Below, piece by piece: positions 1 to 13,339 of a stretch of DNA of 64,000 bases (its first letter is position 1; each line of letters starts with the position of its first letter). Made by a program: the position numbers and the translations under genes. A model generated the notes under the pieces. It saw only the letters and a program-made list of their open reading frames with translations. It searched no databases and was not told the origin of the DNA. This DNA is from Delphinapterus leucas (Eukaryota; Chordata; Mammalia; Artiodactyla; Monodontidae): assembly GCF_002288925.2 (NCBI RefSeq), contig NW_022098002.1, forward strand, positions 2,494,295-2,558,294, read 5' to 3'.

Positions 1-1158
1 CCAACCATGCGAGGAAGCAGTAGGGGAGCCAGGCTGACCGGCCTGGAGCCCAGGGGTCTCCACCTCAGCTGTGCATCCCTGTGGAACTTCACAGACAGTT
101 CCAGAAATTCTGATCTCCTTGGTCTGGGTGTAGCCTGGGATGGGATCTCCTGACCTCAGTTCGTCAGTGATTCCAACGTGTGGCCTGGGTCGAGGATGCC
201 CTGCATGAACGGACTGGTCCACTGGCTGTGGCTCTTCCACCCACGCCGCAGGCTCCTGCCCACCTGGTAAAGACCTGGCCTCACCCCCATAAAGAGCCCC
301 ATTACCGCTTCCTTCCGCATGGTTGGAGCCAGGGCGAGGGCTGCTGTGAGGCCCCAGGCACCGCCAAGTGTAGCAGAGAGCAGGGTTCATGCACAGACGT
401 GCCGGCAGCTGTGGACCTGGGTCGGAGCCCCAGGCGGCTCTCACCCTCCCCTCCCCCGCGCAGCGGGTCTCAGGCCACCCTGCGGGTTGGCAGGCCGATC
501 GGGGGCAGCTTATGTCAAGTACCCGGTTCGGTGAGAGACCCGGTAACTGGTTGCTCTTATTCACAAGCACAGTGGCAAGAGGCCTGCACAGCCAGCGGCA
601 GAGGACTCGAGGGGCTGAGAGTTCAGGTCAGTGTTTGCCAACGTGCGGCACCCAGGCTGGAAGGCCCCTGCGGTGAGCGCAGGCCCTTTGCACTGCCTGC
701 CCTTGGTGCAGCGTATGACTTACACCTGCCAGGACCTGCCGGGGAGCCAGGCCCTGAATGGCTTCCCTTTAAAGACTCCAACAGTGAAAAACTAAAAATT
801 TTAGAATTGAAGGTGCTCTTTGGAATGGACTTCTTCTGCGTTTTGAAGTGAAAGAAACTCATTTTCAAAAACTGGACTCAAACAACCTTCACTTTATAAC
901 CGAGTGTGTGGAATAAACCCCACGTCAACGGGGAGCCAGGAGATGGTGGGTGTGTTTGCTCATGAGAAGGCAGCTCTGTAAGCGATTCTTGGGCGGCTTG
1001 TCTCTGCTGTGCAGCTCGGGAAATAGTAACGCTGGTCCCGTGGGCAGGACAAGCAATTCCAGCAGCCGCCACCTTGCAGATACTAGTTTGGGGCTGTTTG
1101 GGGGCTTTCTGGGAGGGGGTGTTGTAGTGGTATTTGCTTGGTGGGGAGTGACAGTGTC
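1..1158. other. Unassigned non-coding DNA
   Basis: A 223-codon open frame (180-851) shows no recognisable domain, lacks a methionine at its start boundary and has a competing overlapping frame. I treat it as chance. No interspersed repeat was recognised. Confidence 0.5.
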
Positions 1159-1204
1159 TGAGAGGGAGAGAGACAGCGAGAGAGAGAGAGAGAGAGAGAG
1201 AAGG
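1159..1204 (+). repeat. (GA)n microsatellite
   Basis: Impure GAGA tract with a pure (GA) run from about 1178 to 1201. Confidence 0.9.
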
Positions 1205-1716
1205 AAAAGCAGAGAAGACGGGACAGTGTGACGGCAGATTGCAAACGGCGCGGTCCAGAAACCAGTGTCTGGGAAGCGGGGTTCCTACATCCAAGCCCCA
1301 CCCCAAAGTATGCTGCCTTCTTTCTGTTCTCCTTCCTTTTCTTGCTTCCCTCAAACCTGTATTTTTTTTAAATTACAAAAGTATCAAATACTGCACACGT
1401 CTAAGAGGAGGAAGTGGACATCCATCTTGCTGCCCAATCCCTCCAACGGTGGTTCTCATCTTTCAGTATAAGAACCGCTTAGGAAACATGTTAAAAAGCA
1501 AGTATAACCAGGACCCAGCCCCAGAGCAGGTGATTTACCGGGTCTGGAGCGGGTCTGAGAAGCTCCCCGCTCAGCCAGCTGCCGCAACCCCTGCTGGGGA
1601 TTCTGCCCCAGGCCCAGCTGCTGGGGCTGGTCACAGGCACGTGCCCCTCCTTCACCGATGCACACACACGCATACAACACATAAGCGTGCTATGTGACGT
1701 GGAAAACACGCACAGA

Positions 1717-1737
1717 ACACACACACACACACACACA
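1717..1737 (+). repeat. (CA)n microsatellite
   Basis: Pure AC run embedded in a wider CA-rich stretch from about 1660. Confidence 0.9.
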
Positions 1738-2214
1738 GAGGCAGGACCACACCACAGACTGTGTGCAGCGCTCCCAGCCTGCCCACGGAGCCCTGACCCG
1801 TGGCCCATCCATCACAAACCCAGCATCTCCTGCAAGAACATGCTCGCAGGCTGCTTTCTGCAGTCCCGGACTTCGACCCCTCTCTACCTCACAAAATCTG
1901 CCCACATAGAATCAAATAAAGCCACACCTCGTGGCAGTGACACGCTGGAAGTTCAGGCTGGACTTTATCTGCAGTTGGCGGTAGATAAGGCGCTGCTGCC
2001 TGGTGATCAGTACTTTGTGGGCAGTGGGTGCTCCAGTGGGTGCTCCAGTGGGTATTCTTTGTGCCTTGCCAGGCAGCACACAACAATGAGTTCTCTGAAA
2101 GAACCGGCTCCAGGGCTCCAGGGACCACGTGAGATTGCGGAAGGAGTACAGATCCTGAGGTCAAACAGGCCTGAGCTCAGATCAGCTGTCCCTTTCACCG
2201 GCTGTAAGTATGGG

Positions 2215-2310
2215 GACAAGTCTGCCTCTGAGCCTCAGTTTTCTCACCTGTCAAATGGACACAGCAATGCTCCACCCACAGTTACTTCGTAAGGGTTCAG
2301 TAAAAGGACA
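2215..2310 (+). repeat. MIR SINE fragment
   Basis: 'CTCTGAGCCTCAGTTTTCTC' followed by 'ACCTGTCAAATGG' is the diagnostic MIR core in sense orientation. Confidence 0.7.
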
Positions 2311-2319
2311 CAGAGGGAA

Positions 2320-3479
2320 CTTTACCCAGAGCGATGTTTCAGCAAATTCACCTGGTTGCAGCTATTCAATGAGCACCTGTTTCTTGCACCCAACGTGCTG
2401 CCTCACTGGACCTTGCTTCCCACGGCCCAGGAACCAGCCACGCGGCAAACACACCCACCTGGGTGGGGCTCACACTTGGGGGGGAGCTGTCGTTATTATC
2501 CTTATTATTTCATGGCCATCAGTCACCATAAGGCTGTATGTGGATTTTGCCTTCTGATGGAAGTGAGAGACGGGCCCAAGTTGGAATTAAGGTACCTGGT
2601 GTGAGATACCAGGCACCTTTTCTGGGCCCCAGGCCCCCCATGTGCTCAGGCCTTACTGGAGCCAGTCACAAATGGGGCCTTGGTTAGTGCGGGTTTCCAT
2701 GGATGACTCTTTAGATAAATGGCTTGATATAAATTGGTCCTCTCCCCACCCACATGGTCCATTCCCCCAAGTGGAGAGTGAGACGAAGCCCCTTGGATTC
2801 GCTCATCTTCCCAGCTGAGTGAATACTGAAGGTGCAGCCACTGGTCTCCATCAGCTGAGGTTCATCCCACGTCAAGCGAGGTTCTGACACCAGATAACAT
2901 ACTGAATAGGGTGCTTCCCGGGACTGAGTGGTTTGTTTTATTGCACAAATTTCAGACTGTTTAGTGTGTAAACAAGAAGTTGTATTCAGAAAATTGCAAA
3001 AGAAAACCCAAGAGATAATAAAGACTCCAGAAAAATGGAAAATGTTCTTGGGGTAATGAAAGCCAAGAAAAATAAACTTAAAATCCATTTTGAATAAGGC
3101 TCTGTGTTATTTCAATTCTTTGTGTATATGAGTGACTCATTGTAATCTAGTCACAAGTGATGGAAAAAGTGAAATGAAAGACAACTCCAAATACAGTCAG
3201 TTTCGATGCTACGTTATATTCAATGTCTCTAATAAACCCCTAGGTGGAAGACATATACAATTTTCGCCAAAAGAAAATTTATCTCTTCTCACTAAATAAA
3301 TGTGGACTACATGGTAAAAGAATACTGGCTTGACGTGGGGCTACATTTGTAGCTGCCCAGAAACTGTCATGTCTGGGTCCCTTCCTGCTGGATGGAGGCT
3401 GTCTGCATGTGATAAGGGCCTCAACTCATTTCTTAATTTAAAATTTTAATCCATTGTTTGCGCACTTATTAATTAAAAT
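2320..3479. other. Unassigned non-coding DNA
   Basis: AT-rich from about 2900. No coding, RNA or repeat assignment could be supported. Confidence 0.5.
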
Positions 3480-3570
3480 CAGTGTATTGAACACCTATTA
3501 TATCGTAGGTACTGAGAATGCAAAATGAGTGAGCCTCGCCTGCCCTCACAGAGCACAGAGAGAGAGAAGG
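3480..3570 (-). repeat. L2 LINE 3' end, antisense
   Basis: 'TTGAACACCTATTATATCGT' followed by 'TACTGAGAATGCAAAATGAG' is the reverse complement of the L2 3' terminus (cf. 'tgagcacctactatgtgcca'). Confidence 0.55.
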
Positions 3571-4025
3571 GAACCACATCACGGGGGTGGGAGGGACTGC
3601 AGGGCTGAAGTGAGGTCCAGCCTGGCCGCACGACCAGCAAAGTCCGCGGGAAAATCCGGAACAGAGGCGGCGCAGCCAGTGCATCAGTTAGCCAGACGGC
3701 CCTGAGGCAGCAAGGTCGGCAGTGTGTGTGTGGGGAGGGCTCATACATCTGGTTCTGGGAGGCCAGAGGGGCCCTTCCTTTCCTGCAGTTCTCTTGCTTT
3801 GGACCAGGGGGTCATTAACTTGTTCTGTGAAGGTGAAATACTGTCCCTTTGTGGGCCAGGTGGAAGAGCCTTAGGTATAGTCACTGTGTGGGTACGGCTC
3901 GGACCCTGTACCCTTGGTCCTCCTCGGTGAAAGGAGATGAAAATCCCATCTCCTCCTCCCATCACCACCTCCCCCGCACTGGCCTTCCCTCCTCACTAAG
4001 AAGTCTCTTAGAGGACATAGGATTA

Positions 4026-4135
4026 AATATATACGTGTCTGTGTGCGTGTGTTGGTACATATGTATACACACATAGGATTAGATATATATGAATATGTGT
4101 ATGTGCAGATATATGTGTATATATGTGTGTGTTCC
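4026..4135. repeat. TG/TA-rich low-complexity tract
   Basis: Alternating purine-pyrimidine sequence (TATATACGTGTCTGTGTG and similar) spanning about 110 bp. Confidence 0.8.
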
Positions 4136-4949
4136 ACTGGTGCTTTAAGTGAAGGGTGTTGTTTCTTCTTTGGTTTCTCCTGGAGTTCTTGGCGGCCGTC
4201 CACATACTGACATTTCACCCTTCATGCGCTCTGGGGGATAAGACTTCCAAAATCCAGTTCCTTGCTCTCAGGAGTTGGCCAAGCAACCGAATAGCTTCTG
4301 TCTCCTGTGTCTCAAAATCGTCAGGGCGGTGCAGGCTGCATTTTTCCAGGACTGGACGGGATGCCAAAGTGATGATGTCACAGCCCTGGCACCAGCCCCT
4401 CCGTTTCCTGTTCCTTCCCTCCCGACAAACTCATGAATCATATCAGCTTTATCATTTGACTCAGGGCTCACTTCCCTGTTCCACAGACGTTTGGACTTAC
4501 AGGAGGTGGGAGCCAAGTGTCATCAAAACACGAAGCCTGAGTAGTTTTTTTCTTACAAAGCTCGAACACATGTTCTCCCGCCTCAAAAAAAAAAAAAAAA
4601 GCACAGTGTCTGGCTTAATTTGGAACATTCTGGCCAAGCGCTCTGCTCCCGGGTTCAGACAGTGGTGATCTCATCCGAAAAGCTGGAGGCTCCCAGGGCC
4701 GAGGCAGGCAGGGTCCCAGCCAAAGTGGCGGCAGCGCCCTTGAGCGCATCCCGTCTTGGCTCTCGAGGGGCGGGCACACTACAGGGGTCGTAACAGTGAA
4801 CCCAGTCGAGTGTTCCAGACTTTGAGGCACTCAGATGCAGGCTGTGATTGTGTTTAGAGATCACGTCTCCCCGTCCCCCTCGACGTTTCCCCAGTGTCTC
4901 TCCCTCTGCACCTCACATCTCTGCCCTCGGGGAACAGTGTTGACAGAAA

Positions 4950-5148
4950 AGTGAAACAAGGTCTACTGTATAGCACAGGGAACTATATTCAATATCCCGG
5001 GATAAACCATAATGGAAAAGAACATGAAAAAGAATGTATATATATGCATAACTGAGTCACTTTGCTGTACAGCAGACATTAACACAACATTGTAAATCAA
5101 CTACACTTCAATAAAATAAATTTTAAAAAAAAGAAAAAAACTTCAACT
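4950..5148 (+). mobile_element. L1 3'-end fragment, 5' truncated
   Basis: Matches the L1 3' UTR end of cetartiodactyls: 'TACTGTATAGCACAGGGAAC', 'ACTGAGTCACTTTGCTGTAC', then 'CAATAAAATAAATTTTAAAA' and a poly(A) tail. The other young L1 tips in this window (53106-53205 and 55189-55223) match the same end. Confidence 0.8.
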
Positions 5149-5269
5149 GGTGAGTTTGAAACTAAAACATCAATGACCCATACATACGAGGAGGGTCTCA
5201 GGGTCAGAGGCAGGAGTTACCCAGATGCTCTGCTACCTGGAAGGTGAGCTTACCTTACCTCACAAACAC

Positions 5270-5420
5270 CCACTGCTGGACTGATCAGGCACTTACTGCC
5301 CAACCCTCTGGGGTAAATACTAACTGTTGTCCCCATTTTACAGATGAGGAAGCTGAGAGCTGGGAGGCACCTTGGCTAAGGTCGCATGGCTGGCGAGTGT
5401 CCAAGCCTGGGGAGATGGGG
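5270..5420 (-). repeat. MIR SINE, antisense
   Basis: 'CCCCATTTTACAGATGAGGA' followed by 'AGGTCGCATGGCTGGCGAGT' is the reverse-complement MIR core. Confidence 0.7.
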
Positions 5421-6164
5421 AGAGGATTCTGAGTGCCTGTGGGCACATGGGTGCTGTGTGACATGAGTATAATATTACAGCTGAGAATCTCAGTTTGTAA
5501 AACTCACGTACACGTTTCAGAAATTCCGGTATATTTTAGTGTAATACATTTGGTGTAATGAGATGTGACGTTCGTATTTACTGAGACACGTTGCTGTGGG
5601 GTGAAAACATACAATCTAGTACATGCACAGGGGGAACAGCAATACCATCGGACACTTGGGAGCCTGTGCGTCCCAGGCTCAGGTCTGTGTCCTGCCTGGC
5701 TGGTTCCACAGGCACCTCTGCAGCCACCGGGGCTGCACGTAGGGAGCAGGCGAGGTCCTGTATCCCTCGTTTGATTCCAAACATGGGTCCTCTTGGACTG
5801 CAAGGCTACTTTGACCGGGTGATAACCTTTTTCTGGAGACCTTAGGCTGGGCTTGTCCACATTTAATTGGCTTTCCTGCATCTTCTTTGGATAACAGTTA
5901 TTTTGAAAAAAAGCTGTGACTGCTGAGCTCTGATCCCCCCAGCACTTGTCTAACGAGGTGTTTGCTGGCCGGGAAGCTGTGGGGTTCGGACGGTGACCTC
6001 CTTTAACCCAGGACCGCGAGGCCCCTCCACTGGCCCATTGGGCTCGTGGAACCTGCTTCATGCTCTGCTCTGGCTGCCTCTCTGACAGCTGTTCTGCACC
6101 CTCTCGGGGGAAGCAAGCTGAACCTAACTTTGACTTCAGAAGAGGAGCTGACGATCACAAGTGT

Positions 6165-6728
6165 ATCTTTCGTGTTTACCATTTTAACGGTATTTAAATT
6201 TACAGTCAGTGACATTAAGTACATTCACATTGTTGTGTGACCCCCATCCATCCACAGAACTTTTTCATCTTCCCAAACAGAAACTCTGTCCCCATTAAAC
6301 ACTAACTCCCTATGCCCCCCTTCAGCCCCTTGAGACCATCATCCTACTTTCTGTCTCTGATCTTGACGAGTCTAGGAACCTCTTTAGAATCACACGGTAT
6401 ATGGCTTTTAGTCACTGGCTTTTTTCACTGAGTATAATGTCTTCAAGGTTCATCCATATTACAGCATGTGTCAGAATTCCTTCCTTTTTAAGGCTGAATC
6501 GTATTCCATTTTATGCGTGGACCACATTTTGCTTACCCATTTATTCTTTGATGGACACTTGGGCTGCTTCCACCTCTTGGCTGTTGTAAATGATGCTGCT
6601 GTGAACATGGGTTCACGGATGTCTCTTCAAGACTATTTTCACGTCTTTTGGGTGCATATGCAGAAGTGAGATTGCTAGATTATACGGTAATTCTATGTTA
6701 ATCTTTTGAGGAACTGCCATACTGTTGT
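6165..6728 (-). mobile_element. Old L1 fragment (ORF2 3' end and 3' UTR), antisense
   Basis: 'TTGTAAATGATGCTGCTGTG', 'TTTTGGGTGCATATGCAGAA' and 'GAGGAACTGCCATACTGTTG' are antisense L1 ORF2 C-terminal sequence. The upstream cytosine-rich part fits an L1M-type 3' UTR. The frame is broken. Confidence 0.75.
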
Positions 6729-7018
6729 GTTTTTTTTTAAAGGGTTACATAAGATGGGCAGGTAATTTTTTTTAATTAAATTTTTTTAAAGTAAGAGCAT
6801 GATAAACTTAGGTTTCACAACAGATTTGAAGCAGTTCACTGATGGGGCTGCAATGTAGCCTTTTGTTTTGGTTTATCCACTTTGAGAAGTGTTACAAGCT
6901 TCCTTCTCTTTAAGGATCGGATTGAATTAGAATCTATTATTAGTAACATATAGTCAGTGTTATAACATAAAATCAATAACCCTAGCGCTACTAGATTTAC
7001 CCATTAAAGGGGACTGGA

Positions 7019-7248
7019 CACAGTTAAGTTTTTTTTTTTTTTTTTTTGCGGTACGCGGGCCTCTCACTGCTGCGGCCTCTCCCGTTGCGGAGCACAGGCT
7101 CCGGACGTGCAGGCTCAGCGGCCATGGCTCACGGGCCCAGCCGCTCTGTGGCATGTGGGATCTTCCCGGACTGGGGCACGAACCCATGTCCCCTGCATCG
7201 GCAGGCGGACCTTCAACCACTGAGCCACCAGGGAAGCCCACAGTTAAG
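7019..7248 (-). mobile_element. CHR-family SINE with target-site duplication
   Basis: Antisense tRNA-derived SINE: poly(T) at 7029, head 'GGGAAGCCC' at 7231-7239, reverse-complement B box in the 7185-7200 region. It is flanked by CACAGTTAAG at 7019-7028 and 7239-7248; nine or ten bases are duplicated depending on where the head ends. Confidence 0.92.
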
Positions 7249-8655
7249 ATTCTTGTTTTGCTCTCTTTCCTCCTGAATGTGTTTACTAACCTTTCACTTT
7301 TCCAGACGTTTACTCATTCAGCAGACGTTAAGCCCTTTGCCATCTGCAGGGCCGTCCATCAGCAGGTACCATCTTCTGCAGGTGTCTGTGTCCAGCTGCT
7401 CTAACCCATGCACTGGACACGCAAACGCCCCAGGAAGTAGACCCAGACGGAGACCAGTGTGGTGGTGAGGCCTGGAGACCCCAGGAGCCTGTGTCCTATC
7501 TAAGGGGTGGCTGCTTGTTGCTCTGGGGGAATGCAGGCCCCGTGTTCCAGATCATTCTAATTTCTAGGAAAAGCAAGAAATCGAGAATTTCATGTGATAT
7601 CTTCCAGTTTTTAAAGGCTAACCCCTTATTCAGAAAAACATTTAAAACACTGTACAGGCCAAATAAAAACACATTCGCAGGTCAAATGTAGCCCGAGGGT
7701 CACTAACGTTAACCTCTGCTTCAGCTGAAATTCTTTCCCGGGTCTCAGAGGCCAAATCTGACGTACATCTTGGTTTCCGCCGGGCGTCTTTCAAGAGGGC
7801 ATGAGCGAGCCAAGAAATGGGATGGAGCTGGGTTTCCATGAAGTGAATGGAGCTATAGCTTCCCAGTCCCTTGCTTGCCTGGGCCTCTTCTCTGCGCCCC
7901 ATGCTCCTGGAGTGTTTTCCAAAGTGAGAAGCTCCGACCACAAGTGACAGTATGGCTGTCTCTTTCCACAATGACTTGCCCTCCGTTATACTTCCCCTCC
8001 TCTCAGGTGGCACTGAACTGGCTGGGGATATTCTTGGGAAATGGCAAAGGGGAAGTCAAATTGAAAATTGAGGTCTGAGTTGAGAGAGATTCATTTTTGT
8101 AGTTGGCACAAGTAATGCCTTTGGGCTGTACAAGACTGACTCCGCCCCGACCACTGGTGAGAAGTTTGCGGGTCCACGTTGTTGGATGCACCCCAGAGCC
8201 AAGCCCCCAGACTCTACACCAGACCTGGGATCCTGCAACATCCTGCCCTGATGTTCATCCTGCCTAGATGTGATCTCATCTGAACCCACCCTCATGTGGA
8301 TGACAAGCCCCACTGCTGGCTGTGCCCCGTAGGGCCAAGAAAGGCTATGATGGGGCTGTTTTCAGGGGGTATAGGTGGAGCGTGGGGTGCGTATGCCACA
8401 GGTGCTGGGTGGAGTTGGGGGGATCTGAAGAAGGGGAGGGGGCTCCGATGGGAATTCTAAATCCAAACCTGGCCTTCCCGGTCACCATGAAGGATACTTT
8501 TCAGTGAAGGAGGAGACAGCACCTTTATTTACTAGTTTATTAGCATGATTTATAATATTTAATTTAGAAAACTTCAGATATTAACACGTGTGATATACAG
8601 ACCTCCATTTGTGCTCAAGCCTGGCACCCCACAACCTTAGGAGTGTACCTAGGTC
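7249..8655. other. Unassigned non-coding DNA
   Basis: Contains 'GGCCAAATAAAAACACATTC' near 7660, a phrase common in old mammalian repeats, but no family could be assigned. No supported coding region. Confidence 0.45.
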
Positions 8656-8659
8656 ACAG

Positions 8660-9165
8660 TTACTTTTGTCCATGGTTATTTTGGTCACTAGCACTGTGTT
8701 ACCTAGTGCTATAAACAACCATCTTATTACTCTCATAGATTCTCTGGGACCAAAATTCGGACAGGGCACAGCATGTCTCTGCCCCACAATGCCCAGGGCC
8801 TCGGCTGGAAGACCCCGTGGAAGGGGCGACTCTATTGCTGGGGCCAGAATCACATCTGCCGGTTGGTGCTGGCCGTCAGCTGGGACCTCAGCTCCTAAAT
8901 GTGGCCCAGGCTTCCTTCCCAAGGATGGCAGCCTTGGAGGAACTCAACTTCTTACATGATGGATTGGGGCTCCAAAGGCGAGAATCCCAGAGAACAAAGT
9001 AGCATCTGTGTTGCTTTTCCTGGTCTAGCTATCTGTTGTTTACAACCAAATCACAAGTCTACCTAGATTCAAGGGGGAGGAGACATGGATCCCAACTCTC
9101 AATGAGAGAAGTGTCCAAGAACTTGGGGGCCACATCTTGAAGCCATCACACAGGTGAAATATCAT
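8660..9165 (+). mobile_element. MLT1-like (ERVL-MaLR) solo LTR
   Basis: Order of recognisable blocks: 'CTATAAACAACCATCTTATT', 'CTCATAGATTCTCTGGGACC', 'GGCCTCGGCTGGAAGACCCC', 'GCTGGGACCTCAGCTCCTAA', 'GATTCAAGGGGGAGGAGACA'. These follow MaLR-type LTR consensus order. Old and diverged, with no internal region. Subfamily uncertain. Confidence 0.55.
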
Positions 9166-10080
9166 TGGCTATCCTGGTGCTGGAATGGCTTTCAGGAATT
9201 TATCCAAAGGCAATTCAAAGGGCATCCCACAGAAATCTAAATCTCCTGAAATTTTACAGCTCAGAGATGAAGGAACCTTAGTAGAGGTTTCCTCATATAT
9301 GACAAAAATTCTAAGAGTGTGTGTCATCAGTCATAAATTTTTGAAGCTGAAACTTTTCTAAAATATCAGTAACTATTTTTGATCAGCTATGTTATAGGAA
9401 AGACTGAATTATATCTTTCTATTCTCTCTACAGAAAATATCATGAAATTGTCCCCATATGAAAAGGCAGTAAAGTGTTGCCCACAAGTGCAGGTGTTTTA
9501 GGCTGTTATGTCATCACATGAACAGCTTTAAGAATACTCAGAACACAAGGCAGGAAGAAGGAAAGAACAACGTAAGTAACAGCAATCCAGGAAACCTTCA
9601 CAGAGGACAGGGAGAGATGAAGTCCAACAGACACAAGGAGAATGGCAGCTGAGCCAACTGGTCGACCCGTTTGTCAGTTACACCTGCCATCAGTTCTGAC
9701 TGGCTCAGACCTCATGCCGATTGGCCGGTGCCTGCCTTGGCGGTTGGTAAATCTTTTGCATGTCATCCCTGTCCGTTAGAGGGAACAATATTAACAAAGG
9801 CACAGAGAAGAAATAATCTTGGCCTGCTTACCAAACGGTAAGGAAATTAGACTGGCTTGAGCCCAGCTGGGGCAGTGACGGGGGGAATACAGCTGTTTAA
9901 TGATGGTAAAACCGATGGTGAAGAATACTGAATGCCAAGCAAAAACATTTGTACATAATCCTGCAAGCAGTGCAGAGGAATGAACCCTTTCAGTAAAGTA
10001 GTGACAAAATGGAAATTTTTAGCGTGTTTTAGGAAGATTACTGCAGTAGTCGAACAGAGAAAAACCAGGAAGACCTTTTC
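9166..10080. other. Unassigned AT-rich non-coding DNA
   Basis: No repeat or coding signature recognised. Confidence 0.45.
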
Positions 10081-10099
10081 AGGAGGTGGTTGTAATACT

Positions 10100-10640
10100 C
10101 CAGGCATGAACTTATCAGATGTTAGCTAAGGAAACAGGAATTCAGGCTTGTTTGTGTATCATTTCGTTAACTCAAGCTTTGTTTTATCGGCTTATAATGG
10201 ATCACGTGCTGAAGACCCCTGATGCCTCACTTAAAATCCTCTTGTCCCATCTCCTTCTTGCCACGGCAGTGACCGGCTGGGATGCCAACCAACCCACTGG
10301 GCACTCACTTATGCACAGCTCAGAAATGCAGGGCTTTTGACACCCTGAGAAAAACCAGGGATGACTGGGGACGTGAGCTGTAGGATAAATGCTTCCCCTT
10401 TTCTCCCCACCCCGTGATGACCCACTTCTAGAGCTTCCAAAAGTTCCTGTGGGGTCAGGAAGTCCCCTACAGAGGTGGCTGCCTTGACTGTCCGTCTCAG
10501 CCGGACCCTCCCTCCTGTCCCCTGTGGCCACATTGCCAAATAAATCACCCACACATAAGCCTTTGTACCATATGCTCCTCTTTGGGGGAACCCGGCTGAG
10601 GCAGCCCAGGATCCTCATGTCCAGTTCTTCTGAAGCCACC
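10100..10640. mobile_element. Possible old LTR
   Basis: 'GTAGGATAAATGCTTCCCCT', 'GGCTGCCTTGACTGTCCGTC' and 'GGGGGAACCCGGCTGAGGCA' resemble the end of a mammalian LTR that closes with 'gggaaacccaggctaag'. Family not resolved. Confidence 0.35.
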
Positions 10641-10829
10641 ATGGTGGAACCTCACATAATGCTCTGCCCCTATTAGGAGCATCGACTCAGCCAACAGCTA
10701 AGATCTCCTTTTGACCTTTTAATTCTTTAAACTCATTTGTAGAACTGATGCAGTCCCATGTACTAAATGGTGATGTTAAGCTTGAAGGGAGGTCATTTGA
10801 GTACTGGGCAGAGCGGAGAGTTTAGGGTC

Positions 10830-10990
10830 ATATGATTTGAGCTTTGCCACCATCTAGGCGAGCGATCAAGGCAAATCATGTCACTCTTCTAGCCTTTGGT
10901 ATTCTCGTGCATAAAATAGGGAAGTTAGTAACCACCTGCCTGAACAGGGTTCTTATAAGTAACAAACAGGATGGTGTATGCATGGTAGGG
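10830..10990 (+). repeat. MIR SINE
   Basis: Sense MIR order: 'TTTGCCACCATCTAGGCGAG', 'AATCATGTCACTCTTCTAGC', 'GCATAAAATAGGGAAGTTAG'. Confidence 0.6.
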
Positions 10991-11149
10991 GTTTGCTAAT
11001 TTGAGCGCTCAGCTTCCAGCCTCCCAGCCTCTCAGTGACGTGACCCCAATTTTTGCTTGGATGGATAGTCACCTTTCCCCAGCACATCCCACCGCTGCCC
11101 CCCACCACCCCACCCCCTGCTCTAGAGAAGGCTCTGACTGACTAAATCA

Positions 11150-11525
11150 AAAGAGACCATTTATCGTTTTTCTGGACACCATGGCTGGACAAAGCAAGAA
11201 GAAATTTATTCTGGGATCTGGGAAAGAAACTCCCTCACTCCTCCGAGAGTGATCAAAAGAACAATCTCTCTCTGCCCTGGATATGGGTGAGACAGCAGGT
11301 AATTCCTGGAAATTGCTGGACATCATCTTATGACCCTAACAAGTGTCAGCGTAAAAATGAAGCAGAAAGGAGGGTGAGCTTACTGACCTTCTGAATCCAG
11401 CTACATCCAAAGCCCACACGATGCCTGGTCTTTCCAGATAAGTGGGTCATTGAATCTCTTATTTAAGCCAGTTTGAGTCAGGCTTCTCTTACCTGGAACA
11501 GAAAGATTCCTAGCTGATACGGTAT
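11150..11525. mobile_element. Possible LTR/MaLR 3' segment
   Basis: It ends with 'AAGCCAGTTTGAGTCAGGCT', an equivalent of 'tctcttacctggaacagaaa', and 'CTAGCTGATAC', the pattern of old mammalian LTR 3' ends. Confidence 0.4.
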
Positions 11526-13330
11526 GTAAACAAGCTTTTTACATTGCAAATTGCTATGAAAAAATTCATTTTTATTGTTTTTCTTACTACTAGTAAGAAA
11601 AAATACCTATGGTCCACGGAGCAGGTTGAGAAATATTCCTAAGTTTTCATTTTAATTTAGTACCTTTTGGGAAAAAATCTAAATCACTGCCTTACAGTAT
11701 GTTCAGAAATAAGATCCCAGATCATAAAACAATGCTACAAAACTGATTGAGTTTTAAAACATATATTAAACTCACAAGTCAAAAACAAAAGACTGACTTT
11801 TGGCTACATAAAAATGAAAATACAAAACAATGCTATGTGGCAAGAAAAGAACAAAAACAAAACCCTAAACAAAGTTAAAATGCAAAGAACAAACTGGTAG
11901 AAATGTTTGGAACTTATATGACAGATAAAGGGTTGGTATTCTCAATATATAAAGAGTTCTTATAAATCAATAAGAAAAGAAGAAATTTCCTCAATAGAAA
12001 AGTAGGTTAAAAATTTTGTCATGAAATTTAAAGAACACAAGATGCTCAACTTAAAATCAAAGAAAGTCAAGGACTATCAGATTAAAAAGGATTACTAATA
12101 ATTATAATAACAATAGATATTAAATGCCAGGCACTATAAGAGTTCTCTCACAGATATGTAGCTTTAAGAATGATCATTGTAGAGTTAAAAAAACTTAAAT
12201 GTCAAGCAATAGAAAATTGGTAAACTGTAATACTTTCCTGTATTGAAATACACTGGGGCCACTGAAAAGTATCTGATAGGCCTTTAAGTGTTAGAATGGA
12301 AAGAAGTATGACATATCATTTGAAGTTATCAATGTACACAATGATCTCATTTATATTAAAATACATATTTACATATGCATTTGAAGTCTGGAAGTAAATG
12401 CCAACTACGAATAATGATTCTCTCTCAGGCTTGGGTTACATAAAGACCATTTTATATAAAGTTTTTACAAAATTCATGTAGTATAAAAACATATTTATTT
12501 CAAAAAATTAAATGAACAGAAATCAGAGACCAATCTGGGTTGGGTAATCTGGGGCCACCTTGACAGTGCAATTCATCCCTCTTGTCCCCGGCTTCTGAGC
12601 ATTGATGAAGCATGTGGCAGGTGACAGTACTGTTACGTCTGGGAAGGATGGAAGGAAGGAGAAGGGGCCGAGTGAGACCTACACACTCCACCCTCTCAAA
12701 GTAGTGCATGGAGTGAGTTTGCAGGGTTGGCAAGGGCATAGGGAAGGGCTTCTCAGGGAAGTGAAGAACTTCCCCCACCAGGAAACTAGGAATGGAAAAA
12801 TCTCACAATCAATCAGCTCCAAGGGAACGAAAGGGATCTGGTTCCTTATGTTCATTCCCCTAGACTAAGCTACTAGTGAAGATGTTCACAACTGGGTCCT
12901 TGAAAAGTCTGAGAAGCACCCACTTGCCAGGCTCTGGCCATGAAGGCCAGAGGCTGCCCCAACTCCTCTGCCACCAAATCAGTAGCTTCTTGGACTTAAT
13001 CTACTCCTTTCCCAGCCCTTTGGATTTACCTTTGGACTAATTTGATAACACGGTCAGCCCAGCTGTGGCCAACCAAAGTCTGATATGGTCTATGAACTAA
13101 TGCCTTTGGCTGAGCTGGCATCTGCCCACCCCACCCAGAGAAATTTGGATTTCTAGATAACCAGCAGCCAGTAGGAATTATCCAAGCAAAGAAGCTCCAG
13201 GCTCCCTGAGCCATGGCTTATGATCAACTTAGATGAGCTATGAGCAAGTTCTCTTGATTGAACCCTACACCTGTACAACTCAAAAGGACCCGATAATCCA
13301 GTTTGTAATTTTTCATATGAGAAAACTGAA
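11526..13330. other. Unassigned DNA, very AT-rich to about 12500
   Basis: No coding or RNA feature was supported. Runs of A/T and short broken frames only. Confidence 0.45.
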
Positions 13331-13339
13331 GTGTGGAGA

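Noticed and set aside
180..851. 223-codon open frame near the window start
   Set aside because: No domain, no repeat match, overlapping frames on both strands; not distinguishable from chance.
4586..4600. Further tail-only insertion at a 16-A run
   Set aside because: No matching direct repeat was found on the two sides.
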